33,375 nucleotides of DNA from positions 1-33,375 of IMG/VR virus record IMGVR_UViG_3300027857_000045; one strand, 5' to 3'. The position numbers were made by a program, and so were the translations under genes. The notes below the pieces were generated by a model, which searched no databases, had not been told where the DNA came from, and was given only the letters and a program-made list of their open reading frames with translations. Numbering within the stretch: position 1 is the first letter of the stretch; every line of letters begins with the position of its first letter. This document shows, piece after piece, positions 14,880-22,762 of this stretch. Origin of the DNA: a virus.

Positions 14880-15353
14880 TTAGACGTGGTAATTTTCATC
14901 GGGATACCATAATCCCGAGAACAGCCTATCCTGATCTGCCAGCGTAATTCGTTGGACATGATCGGCGTCGACGAAGGAGTGCTTCACTTCGGGTTGACCC
15001 CAGTCGTAGCCGGAAATCAGGCCGTGCTTGACGGCCAGGTCCCGCAGAAACTTCCAGTCCCCGCCCCAATACGGCTCGCCGGCGACGTCCTTCGCGAAGT
15101 CGCACGCCAGGCCGTAGTGGTGGACGCCGACCTTTGATAGCCGCGTCGCGCCTTGTTTGAACAGCAGCCACTGCCGGGCCTCGGAGCGGTACGTCTCGAA
15201 GATCATCAACGGCTGGCCCATGGCGCCTGCGTCCGCCACAATCGCGAGCGCCGCCTGGCGGGTGAACGGATCGAGCAGCGCGGGATCGGCCACGCGCACG
15301 ACGGCGTTGAAGCGCGGATGGGGCTCGATGACGTCGGTGAAGAAGTTGGACAC
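14880..15353 (-). CDS. Endolysin, M15-type peptidase
   Basis: 157 residues, GTG start at 15351-15353. It has the metal-site layout of M15 (VanY/L-Ala-D-Glu endopeptidase) enzymes: YRSEARQ (about 55-61), H78-x2-G-x-A-x-D85 in HHYGLACD, the conserved WGGDWKFLRDLA segment (97-107) and H132 in DADHVQ. The predicted action is cleavage of the peptide part of peptidoglycan at the end of infection. No signal peptide or membrane segment is seen, so a holin elsewhere would be needed. It begins 3 bp after the stop of the upstream gene and closes a four-gene coupled cluster (16104 to 14880). The stop is 2 bp from element 12. Confidence 0.88.
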   Translation of the reverse strand: MSNFFTDVIEPHPRFNAVVRVADPALLDPFTRQAALAIVADAGAMGQPLMIFETYRSEARQWLLFKQGATRLSKVGVHHYGLACDFAKDVAGEPYWGGDWKFLRDLAVKHGLISGYDWGQPEVKHSFVDADHVQRITLADQDRLFSGLWYPDENYHV

Positions 15354-15356
15354 CGG

Positions 15357-15590
15357 TTATACCGCCGGACTCAGCCGCATAGTCAGATCGCCGTTTGCGT
15401 CGAGGCCGCTGTCCAGGACGGTGAATCGCGTGCGCAGGCTGAGGCGGGACTCCTTCCACTGCTGGGCGACATTCGCAACCGGATTAAACAGGTTCGCCGC
15501 CGTCCCGAGCCGCGGAGGTTTGTGGCCGGCCTTCAGGACGCGCGCCGCGAGCGGAGCGAATAGCGTGGCGAAAAAGGCGCGGCGGTTCAT
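15357..15590 (-). CDS. Small protein with twin-Arg-like leader
   Basis: 77 residues. The first 17 (MNRRAFFATLFAPLAAR) are identical to those of the preceding gene at 15587-15946. The leader resembles a twin-arginine signal or a single N-terminal membrane segment. The rest (about 25-77) has GTAANLFNPVANVAQQWKES followed by a beta-rich RTRFTVLDSGLDANGDLTM. The ATG overlaps the upstream stop (ATGA). It lies directly upstream of the endolysin, a usual place for holin or spanin genes, but one weak hydrophobic helix does not allow a firm call. Confidence 0.65.
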   Translation of the reverse strand: MNRRAFFATLFAPLAARVLKAGHKPPRLGTAANLFNPVANVAQQWKESRLSLRTRFTVLDSGLDANGDLTMRLSPAV

Positions 15591-15946
15591 GCTTCTAGTT
15601 CCGCGAGTCTCGCTCGATACCGCTCCAGGCTGACATAATCGCGAAACATGGCGTTAAGCTCCGGATTCCAGTCGGCGGATATCAGGCGTACCGGATCCGG
15701 GATATGGTTAGGGAAAACCGCGTAGAGGCCTCTCCCGGCGAATACGAACACTCGGCCGTATTTCTCGAACACGTCGTGGATCGGAGCCTCGCCGAGCGAC
15801 TGATCGAAGGTCCCCATCGCCCCCTTGAGGCTATCGACCGCCTGCGCCAAGCCTTGCGTCAGCGCCCGAATCGGAGGCGGAGTCAACAGCAGAGCGCGCG
15901 CCGCGAGCGGAGCGAACAGCGTGGCGAAAAAGGCGCGGCGGTTCAT
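15587..15946 (-). CDS. Chimeric small protein: twin-Arg-like leader + portal fragment + unique tail
   Basis: 119 residues. Residues 1-17 equal the leader of the next gene. Residues 25-54 match portal residues 411-440 at 22 of 30 positions (pattern PIxALTQGLAQAxDxxKxAM), and the DNA at 15785-15874 matches 20707-20796 as well. Residues 55-119 (VFEKYGRVFVFAGRGL, then NPELNAMFRDYV and a helix ending LAELEA) resemble nothing else here. ATGA overlaps couple it both up- and downstream, and the reading frame is intact, so it may be expressed. It could be a recombination accident or a working fusion that mimics a portal helix. Confidence 0.7.
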   Translation of the reverse strand: MNRRAFFATLFAPLAARALLLTPPPIRALTQGLAQAVDSLKGAMGTFDQSLGEAPIHDVFEKYGRVFVFAGRGLYAVFPNHIPDPVRLISADWNPELNAMFRDYVSLERYRARLAELEA

Positions 15947-16104
15947 GCGTTCCAGCGCTTCAGCGCGTCCATTGCGGTCAGGTCGGGAACCACCTGCTCG
16001 CTATACTTGCCGGTTGTAGCGTGGGCGAAGACACGAATCGCGCACCAGTATGCGATCTCGCGCGGCAGGAAAAAGGAAATCGAGCGGGCTATTCTTTCTT
16101 TCAT
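15943..16104 (-). CDS. Small conserved phage protein, first gene of the lysis cluster
   Basis: 53 residues, easily missed because of its length. ATG at 16102-16104, TGA overlapping the next ATG. The sequence starts MKERIARSISFFLPREIAYW, followed by CAIRVFAHATTGKYSEQVV and PDLTAMDALKRWNA. I recognise the HATTGKYS and AMDALKRW patterns from small proteins of other phages, without known function. The moderately hydrophobic amphipathic N-terminal half could touch membranes. Element 13 lies just upstream and a terminator further upstream, so this is the first gene after a probable transcription break. Confidence 0.72.
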   Translation of the reverse strand: MKERIARSISFFLPREIAYWCAIRVFAHATTGKYSEQVVPDLTAMDALKRWNA

Positions 16105-16116
16105 GCCTTTATTCTC

Positions 16117-16216
16117 GCAGCCAGTTGCCGTTTAAGTACGAAGCACAGCGCCGCAGCCTGCCACAGCAGCGCTTCACCCAGTCCTCGACGGAGCAAGAGC
16201 GCGCCGCCAATTCCTA
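16117..16216 (+). repeat. Dispersed junction element, copy 13
   Basis: Head GCAGCCAGTTGCCGTTTAAG then GTACGAAGCA, centre CCACAGCAGCGCTTC, and a diverged tail GCGCCGCCAATTCCTAAAAA. This is the only copy with a terminator between its tail and the gene end (16301). Confidence 0.78.
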
Positions 16217-16272
16217 AAAACTCCCCTGGAGTGATCTCAATTCAAAAGGAAGAGAAAGAATCACTCCAAGGG
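16214..16272 (-). terminator. Probable intrinsic terminator after the exported-protein gene
   Basis: On the minus strand, CCCTTGGAGTGAT (16272-16260) pairs with ATCACTCCAGGGG (16235-16223): 13 bp with one G-U pair. The loop is about 24 nt and the stem is followed by GTTTTT. It lies 29 bp after the stop at 16301 and would separate the capsid unit from the lysis unit. The long loop lowers certainty. Confidence 0.6.
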
Positions 16273-16300
16273 AAGAACAAAACTACAGGGTCAGAGCGAG

Positions 16301-17047
16301 TTAGTACGTTGCAGCGAACGGCTTAGAGGCGTTCTCGTCGTAGTCCCAACAGATCAGCTTGCCCGCCACACCCGTCGAAGCGACGGCAATATTATTCGCA
16401 GTGGTGGTAGTAAACCCGGCATCGGGAATCACGCAGATTCTGCCGCCAACATAGCCGACAGGAAGGGTGAACCCGGTGATCGCCGCGGTTCCGTTGATAT
16501 GGAAGAGCGGACCGGAAGGCGTAATAAGCCCGGCCGTCGAAGCGACCAGGGTATTCACGCCCAGCGTGCTCGCGGACCGTTGAAAGCCCGGTACCCACGA
16601 GAGCGTAACCGTCGAGCAAAGCCACTGCTCGCCGGTAAGCGTGTTGACCCACGGCGCGACATAAGTGCTCGCGGTGACGCAGGAGCCGGTCGGATTGGTC
16701 TTGTAATACCAATTCGGCTGGCCGATCAGAACGACGGCGCCGGTAACGTGCGCCACCGTCTGCCCGGAGGTGCGGGCAACGGTGATATTGGTGCCGTTGA
16801 CGGCGAGCACGTTCATCGGCTCGCCCAGGAGCTGGCCCCAGTCGTAGACGTAGAGCAGGGTGCCAGGAACCGTCTGGGTAGGAGCCACGATGCCGGTGGC
16901 GGAGGCGACGGGGATCACCCGGGCGGCGCGGGTGACGGTCGCAGACAGCGTGGTCTGGGTCAGGCTGTTGAGCTGAGCTGCAGCCTCGAAAGGCGCGGCG
17001 AAAGCGGCCAAAAGGCCGAGGGTGGCAATGCAATGGAGTGTTTTCAT
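16301..17047 (-). CDS. Exported beta-rich protein downstream of coat
   Basis: 248 residues. A long signal peptide (MKTLHCIATLGLLAAFAAPF, cut near EAAAQ) precedes a beta-rich body with two halves. Residues about 25-110 carry the sequence ATGIVAPTQTVPGTLLYVYD and VLAVNGTNITVARTSGQTVA, a pattern seen in phage-associated surface proteins. Residues about 150-248 repeat the style, with two or three cysteines (TGSC, WLCS, ICVI, LICW). It starts 18 bp after the coat stop, so the two are likely co-transcribed. Position suggests a capsid decoration protein, but the signal peptide argues for export. Both cannot be simply true, which makes it worth testing. Confidence 0.7.
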   Translation of the reverse strand: MKTLHCIATLGLLAAFAAPFEAAAQLNSLTQTTLSATVTRAARVIPVASATGIVAPTQTVPGTLLYVYDWGQLLGEPMNVLAVNGTNITVARTSGQTVAHVTGAVVLIGQPNWYYKTNPTGSCVTASTYVAPWVNTLTGEQWLCSTVTLSWVPGFQRSASTLGVNTLVASTAGLITPSGPLFHINGTAAITGFTLPVGYVGGRICVIPDAGFTTTTANNIAVASTGVAGKLICWDYDENASKPFAATY

Positions 17048-17065
17048 GGTTTTTGTCCTTTCGAC

Positions 17066-18316
17066 TTAGCCCTGAATCACGCAAGCCATCTCGCGGTACA
17101 TCGACGCGAAGTCGTACAGAACGTCGATGCGGTTGATTTCGACCGAGTTGAACGAGTCGAACGCGCGGATGAGCCGCAGGCTGATGCCGGTGTCGGGATC
17201 GGTTACCTGGGCGACTACCGCGCCCAAGCCGGGCTCCGGAGCCGACATCGGGACGCTGACGAAGGCGAAGGCCGACTTGTGCATCAGGAGCCCTTGCTGG
17301 GCTGCTACGCCGGTCGCGCCGACGAGCGTGATGATGGCCGTGTCGACCGGAGAGCTGTCGACGTTCTGATACTGGCCGGAGGGCGTAATCGCCGGGCTGA
17401 CCAGCATGTTGATCGTGCCGCTCGAGTCGCTGATGGTCGCGAGAACGGTGAACTGCTGCTGATACCCGGTCGCCTTGCGGGTGCGGGGATGAACGGACTG
17501 TACGCCGCCCACGGTGGCGCTCGAGGCCGAGCCGATCACGAACTTGTCACCCTGGTTGAGAGTGGTCGTGGTCCAGCCTTGGGTGTTCAACGTCATGGTG
17601 CCGTTGTTGCCGCCCTCGGCCGCCTGGCCGCCAAGATGAACGATGGGCGAGCCGGCGTAGGTTCCGACGGTGTGCAGGTTGATGGTCTGGTCTTTGTAGA
17701 CTTTGTAGCCCAAAGAATCGACCATTTCGCCCTGCTTCCACTGCGTCGAGATAGAACCAACCGGATTGAACAAGGTCTTCGTTCCGTGAACGAAGGCGCT
17801 CGACATTTTGCGGTTGATGATGAGGTTCAGATCCTCGCCCTGCGGCAGTCCCTGCGCGACGATCAGATCGCCGGCCGAGAGATAGGTGAGGTCGTCGGTG
17901 GGGGCCGCTCCCGGCGTACCGACCGAATTGAAGGTGTTGTCCGCGCAGAACGTGGCCGCTTCCGCGTTGATCAGTGAAGCCAGGTCCATGGCCGCGGGCC
18001 GCGAATAGAGCTCGCGTGCTTCGCGCAGGTCGAGGGTCTTCTCGACCGAGTCCCAGTCGTAGCTCACTTGAGCGACCTGGGAGACCTGAACCGGCATGAC
18101 GGTGTCGACCAAAGGCTGGGGCTGATACTTCAGGCCCTTCGATGGCACGAACCGGTAGGGGCGGCGCACCTGTACGATGGCGCCGACCTTGTTGTTCTTT
18201 TTTGCAAATTCCGGAGTTACAGCGTGCGACATGTTTTTGCAAACATTCAGCTCGCCGCCCAGGTCCATGAGCACGAGGCTCGCGAAGACCTTGGGAGTTA
18301 AGATTAAATTGTCCAT
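17066..18316 (-). CDS. Major coat protein, P22 gp5-like
   Basis: 416 residues, close to the 430 of P22 coat. The N-terminus (MDNLILTPKVFASLVLMDL) is followed by an N-arm, then the HK97-fold E-loop region with VRRPYRFVPSKG. A central insertion-type beta domain (about 220-330, HLGGQAAEGGNNG to VHPRTRK) fits the P22 telokin-like I-domain position. The C-terminus VLYDFASMYREMACVIQG matches the conserved end of this family. Gene order scaffold-coat and size support the call. Product: the building block of the icosahedral head, assembled with the scaffold encoded just upstream. A 133-bp junction with element 14 separates it from the scaffold gene. Confidence 0.92.
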   Translation of the reverse strand: MDNLILTPKVFASLVLMDLGGELNVCKNMSHAVTPEFAKKNNKVGAIVQVRRPYRFVPSKGLKYQPQPLVDTVMPVQVSQVAQVSYDWDSVEKTLDLREARELYSRPAAMDLASLINAEAATFCADNTFNSVGTPGAAPTDDLTYLSAGDLIVAQGLPQGEDLNLIINRKMSSAFVHGTKTLFNPVGSISTQWKQGEMVDSLGYKVYKDQTINLHTVGTYAGSPIVHLGGQAAEGGNNGTMTLNTQGWTTTTLNQGDKFVIGSASSATVGGVQSVHPRTRKATGYQQQFTVLATISDSSGTINMLVSPAITPSGQYQNVDSSPVDTAIITLVGATGVAAQQGLLMHKSAFAFVSVPMSAPEPGLGAVVAQVTDPDTGISLRLIRAFDSFNSVEINRIDVLYDFASMYREMACVIQG

Positions 18317-18367
18317 TTGTCCGCCGTGATTCTTGGGGTTGAACTGCGGGGACCAGCTTCAGTAGAA

Positions 18368-18450
18368 TTTGGCTTTCATGCTGCCGGCGCCACGGAGGTA
18401 ATCCGGGAGCGCGGCTTCTGATCTGCCCTGGGGATGCTTCCTACTGTTTT
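18368..18450 (-). repeat. Dispersed junction element, copy 14
   Basis: Tail TTTGGCTTTCATGCTGCC lies about 51 bp from the coat ATG; head GGGGATGCTTCCTACTG reaches the stop of the scaffold gene. Same direction as copies 15 and 16. Confidence 0.8.
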
Positions 18451-19577
18451 CAAACGACGCCCCTGCGCTTCATTTCCGCTTTGAAGGCCGGCATATCGCC
18501 GGCGAGAGTGTTCAGGTCGAGCGGAACTGCCGCCGAGGCGGATCCGCCCACTCGGGGCGCGGGATCCGGCAGCGGCTTGGGAGAAGCAGCCGCGCGGGCG
18601 GGAATAGCGGGGGGTTTCGGCGCTGGCGTTGCAGCAGCTTGTTCCAGTTGGAATTCGATCCTACCCAGTTGGGCCACGGCTTTGGCGGGGTTGGCCTGAT
18701 AAATTGCGACCAGGGCGGCCAGCTCTTCCGGCTTTTGCGCCAGTTGAACCGCCACTCCGGACCAGTTATCCAAACCGCTGATGGCCTTTTGCAACCCTTC
18801 CGGGGAGTTTTGGGCCAGCGTATCCATCAAGCTCGGGAAATCAGCGCCGTGTACCGCTTCGGCGTCGGCCCGCTTTTGCTCGACATTCCGCTGCAATTCC
18901 CGCTCGGTGAGTTGTTTATCGACCGATTGGGAGACTGCTTCCGTGACTTTGCGCGTCGTTTCCGCTACGATCCAGGCCTCTAGTTCAGCCTGCTTTGCCT
19001 TCTCCTCGATCTTGAATTCCTCGAAGGTGCCGGGGTAAGTGTCGAGGACGGGAAGTACGGGCCGGGGAGTCGCGGGCTGGGTCTCGGCTGCTGGCGCGGT
19101 GATTGGGGCGGGTTCCGATCCCGGTTTGTCAGCGGTGAGGTCCTTCAGCCTGGCTTCGGCGGCCTTGCGTGCGGAAACTGCTTCTGTGATTGCGCGATCC
19201 GCCGCCGCTTGCTTTCGAACTTCCTGAGCAATGCGTTTGCGGACGCCTGGGTCTAACTCTGGTTCTGGTTCAATCTGCTCTTCACTTGCGGTTCCCGGCG
19301 CCGCTTCGGTGTGTTTTTCCGCCGCGGTTTCTCCGGCTGGCTCACCTTCCGGCTGTCCGCCTTCAGTTACAGGCGTTTGACCGGTGGGAGCGTCAGCGGC
19401 AGGAGTATCCGCTTTGGGTTCGGGGGTTTCGGTTTTCAGTACGACAGGGGCCGGGTCCGTCTTTACGGCGAGCGGGGCGTTATCGGCTGGCTTGTCAGCG
19501 AAGAAGTTCTTGATGTCCTGAAAGGATGGTTCAGGAGCTGGGATGTTCTCTGCTGGTATTGCTGGTTGATCTGGCAT
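18450..19577 (-). CDS. Scaffolding protein (gp8-like)
   Basis: 375 residues from the ATG at 19575-19577 (MPDQPAIPAENIPAPEPSF); a longer frame from 19625 runs back toward the repeat and is less likely. It is very rich in Ala, Pro, Glu and Gln, with an acidic, disordered N-terminal third, long coiled-coil helices (about 130-200 and 215-330) and a basic C-terminus (AFKAEMKRRGVV). A highly charged helical protein with a small basic C-terminal end, encoded between portal and coat, is the standard profile of a P22-type scaffold. The basic end would bind coat. No protease motif is visible. Confidence 0.85.
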   Translation of the reverse strand: MPDQPAIPAENIPAPEPSFQDIKNFFADKPADNAPLAVKTDPAPVVLKTETPEPKADTPAADAPTGQTPVTEGGQPEGEPAGETAAEKHTEAAPGTASEEQIEPEPELDPGVRKRIAQEVRKQAAADRAITEAVSARKAAEARLKDLTADKPGSEPAPITAPAAETQPATPRPVLPVLDTYPGTFEEFKIEEKAKQAELEAWIVAETTRKVTEAVSQSVDKQLTERELQRNVEQKRADAEAVHGADFPSLMDTLAQNSPEGLQKAISGLDNWSGVAVQLAQKPEELAALVAIYQANPAKAVAQLGRIEFQLEQAAATPAPKPPAIPARAAASPKPLPDPAPRVGGSASAAVPLDLNTLAGDMPAFKAEMKRRGVV

Positions 19578-19629
19578 AACGTTTTTAAGTCCGGCGCGTA
19601 TTAGATCCCCACGCCTGGGGAGCAAAACT

Positions 19630-19725
19630 AGAGCTTGGGTTCGAGCTTAGGCGGCTGTTGAGCTACTCGCTAACGCTGGTGTTGCTCTGCGCGGAGTCTT
19701 GCTTCGTACTGGGGCCCCGCTAGGC
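19630..19725 (-). repeat. Dispersed junction element, copy 15
   Basis: Tail GCTTGGGTTCGAGCTTAGG, centre GAGCTACTCGC, head TTGCTTCGTACTGGGGCCCC. The portal stop codon (19720-19722) lies inside the head. Confidence 0.82.
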
Positions 19726-22026
19726 GGCCTTTGGCTTCGGCTGATTCTGCTGAGCTTGTTCCTGCTGTTGCTGCGCCGCATCGCGATCTTGCTGGCCCTG
19801 ATCGGCTTGATGTTGCTGCTGAGAATCTTGCAAAGCGGCTTCGTGCCCTTGCGCCGAATCCTGCTGCCCGGCGTCGTGCGCCTGGTCCGCTCCTTGCATC
19901 GCTTGCTCGTGGGATTGCTGCCCCGCAGCCAGATCGGCTTGATGGCTCCGCTGCCTCTCGGCGTTGATGTTGTCTATCTCCGATTCCAGCCTTTTGATAT
20001 CGGCCTGAATACCGAGCTTCGCCAGCGTTGCGGCAGAATCGGCTTGCAATTCTTCGCGCTTGAAGTCGATATCCATTTGCTTCAGGAGAATCGCGTTGTG
20101 GAGCTCCGGCTGCTTGGTCTGCAATTGCTCGTGGAGGGATTGCGCGAAGGCCTGTGTTGTCGCGAGTTTTTGCTGAAGCTGCTGTATACCGGCTTGAACC
20201 TGCGGAGGTAGCGGTTGCCCTTGTCCCTGATTCTCCTCGATCAATCCCGGCGACTTCATCTGGATGGCCTTCTTCATGCGCTCGGCCCGCTCTTCGCTGC
20301 CTGCCGTGTCGTCCGACGCGAATAGCTGGTCGCCAATCACCCAGAGCAGCTCCGGATCGGCCTGAATGAGAGCGGAATCGCGGTCGTTCATCTCCTGGCG
20401 CGCGCTCGCGTGCGTCGGCCCAACCATCACGATAATGCCGTAGTCGCCGTCGGTGAGGTTGTGGATGATCGGCTCGCCGCTCTTTGGATCGGCGTAGGGC
20501 TTCCCTATCGGCACGACGGTCGTCTTACCGGCCTCGTCCCGGATCGGAACGCTCATGCCGGCGCGGTCGATCTTCTGGATCAGCTCAATGAGGATTTGCC
20601 CTTCGCGCTTGCGCGACCGGGCTTCGTTGTCGGCAAAGTGGAAATTGGTGATCGACGAGACTTTTTGAAGCCGCTGAATGGCAATGCCGCTCTTTTCAGC
20701 GCTGCGCGCCTGGCCGAGCGAAGGGTCAAAAATGCCCATCGCGGCCTTGATGCCGTCAATTGCCTGCGCCAGACCCTGCGTCAGCGCTTCAATCGGCGCC
20801 TCGTGCGTGACGCGCTGCGGAGCGCCCAGGTCGCGCCCGGCGTCGTCGAAGCGAACATAGGGAAGATAGCTCTTGGGCCACGCCGATACGTTCTCCCAGG
20901 CTTCTAGGAACGCCGCCGGAATCTGGCCCATCGCCACCAGGTAGGGCGTCTTCGGCATCATGGCGATCTGCTCGGCGATGTTCGAGACGAAGTGATTCAC
21001 CGAGCGCTGGGGGTCCTTGGCGTTTCTGATGAGCGAAACCGTCTGCCGGCGGCCGTCGACCGTGCAGGTGCGGCCCCACACCGGAACGATGGGAATGCTC
21101 GATCCGATCCATTCGCTCTCGTCGAGAATCTCGGCGCCATTGATGACGTAGGGGCAGATGGTGACGTCCTGCTCCTGGCGCGTTCTGACAATGAATTTTC
21201 TGTCGAAGCCCCTCTCGTCGAGCTCGTCTTCCCACACCGGGATGGGCATTTCGCCGGGCGCGCCGGTTCCGACCTCGGCCAGCGTGCGGTCTTTGTACTC
21301 TTTGCGCCAATACTGCGCGATCTGGATCAGCTCGCCGCGGTCGCCAAGCCCGATCCAGCCCGGCGCGGTGGCTGCAGCGTCGGTGAAATCGACACGACTG
21401 ACGATCGAATCCTTGCCGTAGCGCCGCTCGTGGGCGTCCTTTGAGATGCGCTCGACGACAAAGCACCAGTCGGCGTCGGAGCGGTCGTACTCCTGGCTCG
21501 ACGGATCCCAAACGACGGAGAACTGATTCTCGATGGCCTCGATCCGGATGCGCTGGCGGAACGTGCCTTGCACGAATTCGGTCGAGTAGCGGATGAAGCC
21601 CCGGCCGGAGGTAACCTGCTGGTCGCGGGCCGTATCGCGGGCGGTGTCGGCGTTCGAGTCGTACTCGATGAACCGGATTCTGCTTTGGAAGAATTCAGCG
21701 GTCTTTGGCTCGCCACCATCGCCGGCCGCTACTTTGATAGCCGGGCGGTTCTGCCGGCCTTCGTTGGCGATCTGGGCCACGTAGGTCGGGATGCGGTTCC
21801 ACTGCATCACCGGGCGATGGGCGGAGATACGGGCTTTCAGGGCCTTTTCGTCCCACTGCTCTTTTTCCTTGTCGCTGGCGTTGGCGAAGGCGTTATCGGC
21901 TTGAGCCGCTTCCCTGTCTATCTTGTCTACTTCGAGACCAAAGTCGTATCTTTCACGAGCTTCTCTAAGGAATTCCTGGACCTTGTCAGGGGATATTCGG
22001 CTTGTGGTGGAATTGTACTTGGCCAT
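19720..22026 (-). CDS. Portal protein, P22 gp1-like
   Basis: 768 residues, near the 725 of P22 portal. N-terminal half: MQWNRIPTYVAQIANEGRQN and RPAIKVAAGDGG (about 75-105), then a GRGFIRYSTEF segment and VWDPSSQEYDRSDADWCFV (about 170-190), all typical of the P22-like portal family. The middle holds stem and clip regions, including residues 411-440, a copy of which occurs in the small gene at 15587. The C-terminal third is Gln/Glu-rich helical repeat, fitting the long barrel seen in P22. The product forms the twelve-part ring through which DNA enters and leaves. The ATG is 13 bp from the tail of element 16, with leader TTCTAAAGCCTCCG. Confidence 0.95.
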   Translation of the reverse strand: MAKYNSTTSRISPDKVQEFLREARERYDFGLEVDKIDREAAQADNAFANASDKEKEQWDEKALKARISAHRPVMQWNRIPTYVAQIANEGRQNRPAIKVAAGDGGEPKTAEFFQSRIRFIEYDSNADTARDTARDQQVTSGRGFIRYSTEFVQGTFRQRIRIEAIENQFSVVWDPSSQEYDRSDADWCFVVERISKDAHERRYGKDSIVSRVDFTDAAATAPGWIGLGDRGELIQIAQYWRKEYKDRTLAEVGTGAPGEMPIPVWEDELDERGFDRKFIVRTRQEQDVTICPYVINGAEILDESEWIGSSIPIVPVWGRTCTVDGRRQTVSLIRNAKDPQRSVNHFVSNIAEQIAMMPKTPYLVAMGQIPAAFLEAWENVSAWPKSYLPYVRFDDAGRDLGAPQRVTHEAPIEALTQGLAQAIDGIKAAMGIFDPSLGQARSAEKSGIAIQRLQKVSSITNFHFADNEARSRKREGQILIELIQKIDRAGMSVPIRDEAGKTTVVPIGKPYADPKSGEPIIHNLTDGDYGIIVMVGPTHASARQEMNDRDSALIQADPELLWVIGDQLFASDDTAGSEERAERMKKAIQMKSPGLIEENQGQGQPLPPQVQAGIQQLQQKLATTQAFAQSLHEQLQTKQPELHNAILLKQMDIDFKREELQADSAATLAKLGIQADIKRLESEIDNINAERQRSHQADLAAGQQSHEQAMQGADQAHDAGQQDSAQGHEAALQDSQQQHQADQGQQDRDAAQQQQEQAQQNQPKPKAA

Positions 22027-22039
22027 CGGAGGCTTTAGA

Positions 22040-22136
22040 AGTTGGCTTTTATACTGCCGCCGTGTGGCGCTGGGATTGGAGAGCGCGGTGGGCGCTGGCG
22101 TCCTGAGATGCTGGCTGCAAAGGGCCGGAACTGGCT
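22040..22136 (-). repeat. Dispersed junction element, copy 16
   Basis: Tail GTTGGCTTTTATACTGCC lies 13 bp from the portal ATG; the head GAGATGCTGGCTGCAAAGG continues to CCGGAACTGGCT. It is the left arm of a head-to-head pair with copy 17. Confidence 0.8.
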
Positions 22137-22150
22137 AAACTGGTTGCAGG

Positions 22151-22426
22151 ATGGAAACGATTTCGGCGGAAGAGCAGGCAAGCCGAGAGAGACTCGCCGC
22201 GCACATCAATAGTGGAAAGCGGTTGATACTCACCACCGTAAATACTTTCGCAGTGGGAGATCGCATCGAGGGCTTTAACGAACACCACCAGCCGGTTAGT
22301 CAACCGGCCACGATCGTGCGCGAGTGTTCCTTTGACGAGTGGCAAGCCAATGCGCCCTCGCAGCATTACCCATGTCCCGACACCAATTGGGCCAACCTGC
22401 GCTTCTACGAGATCGCGCTAGACTGA
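22151..22426 (+). CDS. Small hypothetical protein, plus strand
   Basis: 91 residues, ATG at 22151 behind a weak GCAGG. The N-terminal helix (ISAEEQASRERLAAHINSG) leads into a beta-rich middle. It ends with ATIVRECSFDEWQANAP and LRFYEIALD. The pattern 'R-E-x-(S/T)-x-E-E-W ... Y-E/Q-V/I-x-x-D' also occurs in the plus-strand gene at 29793-30056, so the two are probably distant paralogues. First gene of a plus-strand set that runs away from the portal gene, between the heads of elements 16 and 17. Function unknown. Confidence 0.68.
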   Translation: METISAEEQASRERLAAHINSGKRLILTTVNTFAVGDRIEGFNEHHQPVSQPATIVRECSFDEWQANAPSQHYPCPDTNWANLRFYEIALD

Positions 22427-22430
22427 ACGC

Positions 22431-22637
22431 ATGACCCGCCGCGACGCCTTCACGATCTGCTTCGTTCCGCTGTGGCCGCGCCGCGGCAAGGCGCAAGACA
22501 CACCGAGCCCTCAGATACGCAACATCGATAACATCAGGATGCCGCCTCGTTTCAGATTTGGAGGGGGCGCGTGTTGCGGCAGTACCGTCTCGAAAGACGA
22601 GCCCGCAATTACTTGGCCGCCGGAGCAGCCGAAGTGA
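22431..22637 (+). CDS. Small protein with twin-Arg-like leader, plus strand
   Basis: 68 residues, ATG 4 bp after the stop of the preceding gene. MTRRDAFTICFVPLWPRRGK recalls the RR-x-F leaders of the genes at 14510, 15357 and 15587. The rest contains PQIRNIDNIRMPPRFRFGG, a CCGS pair and an ITWPPEQPK end, with no clear domain. All four RR-leader genes begin at, or within 4 bp of, the stop codon of an upstream gene. Function unknown. Confidence 0.55.
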   Translation: MTRRDAFTICFVPLWPRRGKAQDTPSPQIRNIDNIRMPPRFRFGGGACCGSTVSKDEPAITWPPEQPK

Positions 22638-22762
22638 AGACTCAACGGAGACGCCGTAGACTCAGGAGATCGTGGTGGGTAAAGTGTTGTGCGCGGCCCG
22701 ACAGCCCCGATAAGCGCGCTGGCGTGGTCTGGAATCGACACTACGTGCGCCATTGGTTTTGA
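22634..22762 (+). CDS. Very short basic Trp-rich protein, plus strand
   Basis: 42 residues. The start is a GTG overlapping the upstream TGA (GTGA), the same coupling used at 32585/32588. The peptide opens MKTQRRRRRLRRSWW and continues VKCCARPDSPDK; its last segment is RAGVVWNRHYVRHWF. Its stop codon abuts element 17. The strongly basic, aromatic composition could bind nucleic acid or membranes, but such short frames in GC-rich DNA can be chance; the neat overlap is the main support. Confidence 0.4.
   Translation: MKTQRRRRRLRRSWWVKCCARPDSPDKRAGVVWNRHYVRHWF

Noticed and set aside
16499-17977. Plus-strand 492-codon frame opposite the coat gene
   Set aside because: Antisense to a clearly recognised coat protein, with biased Arg/Gly/Ala composition typical of shadow frames.
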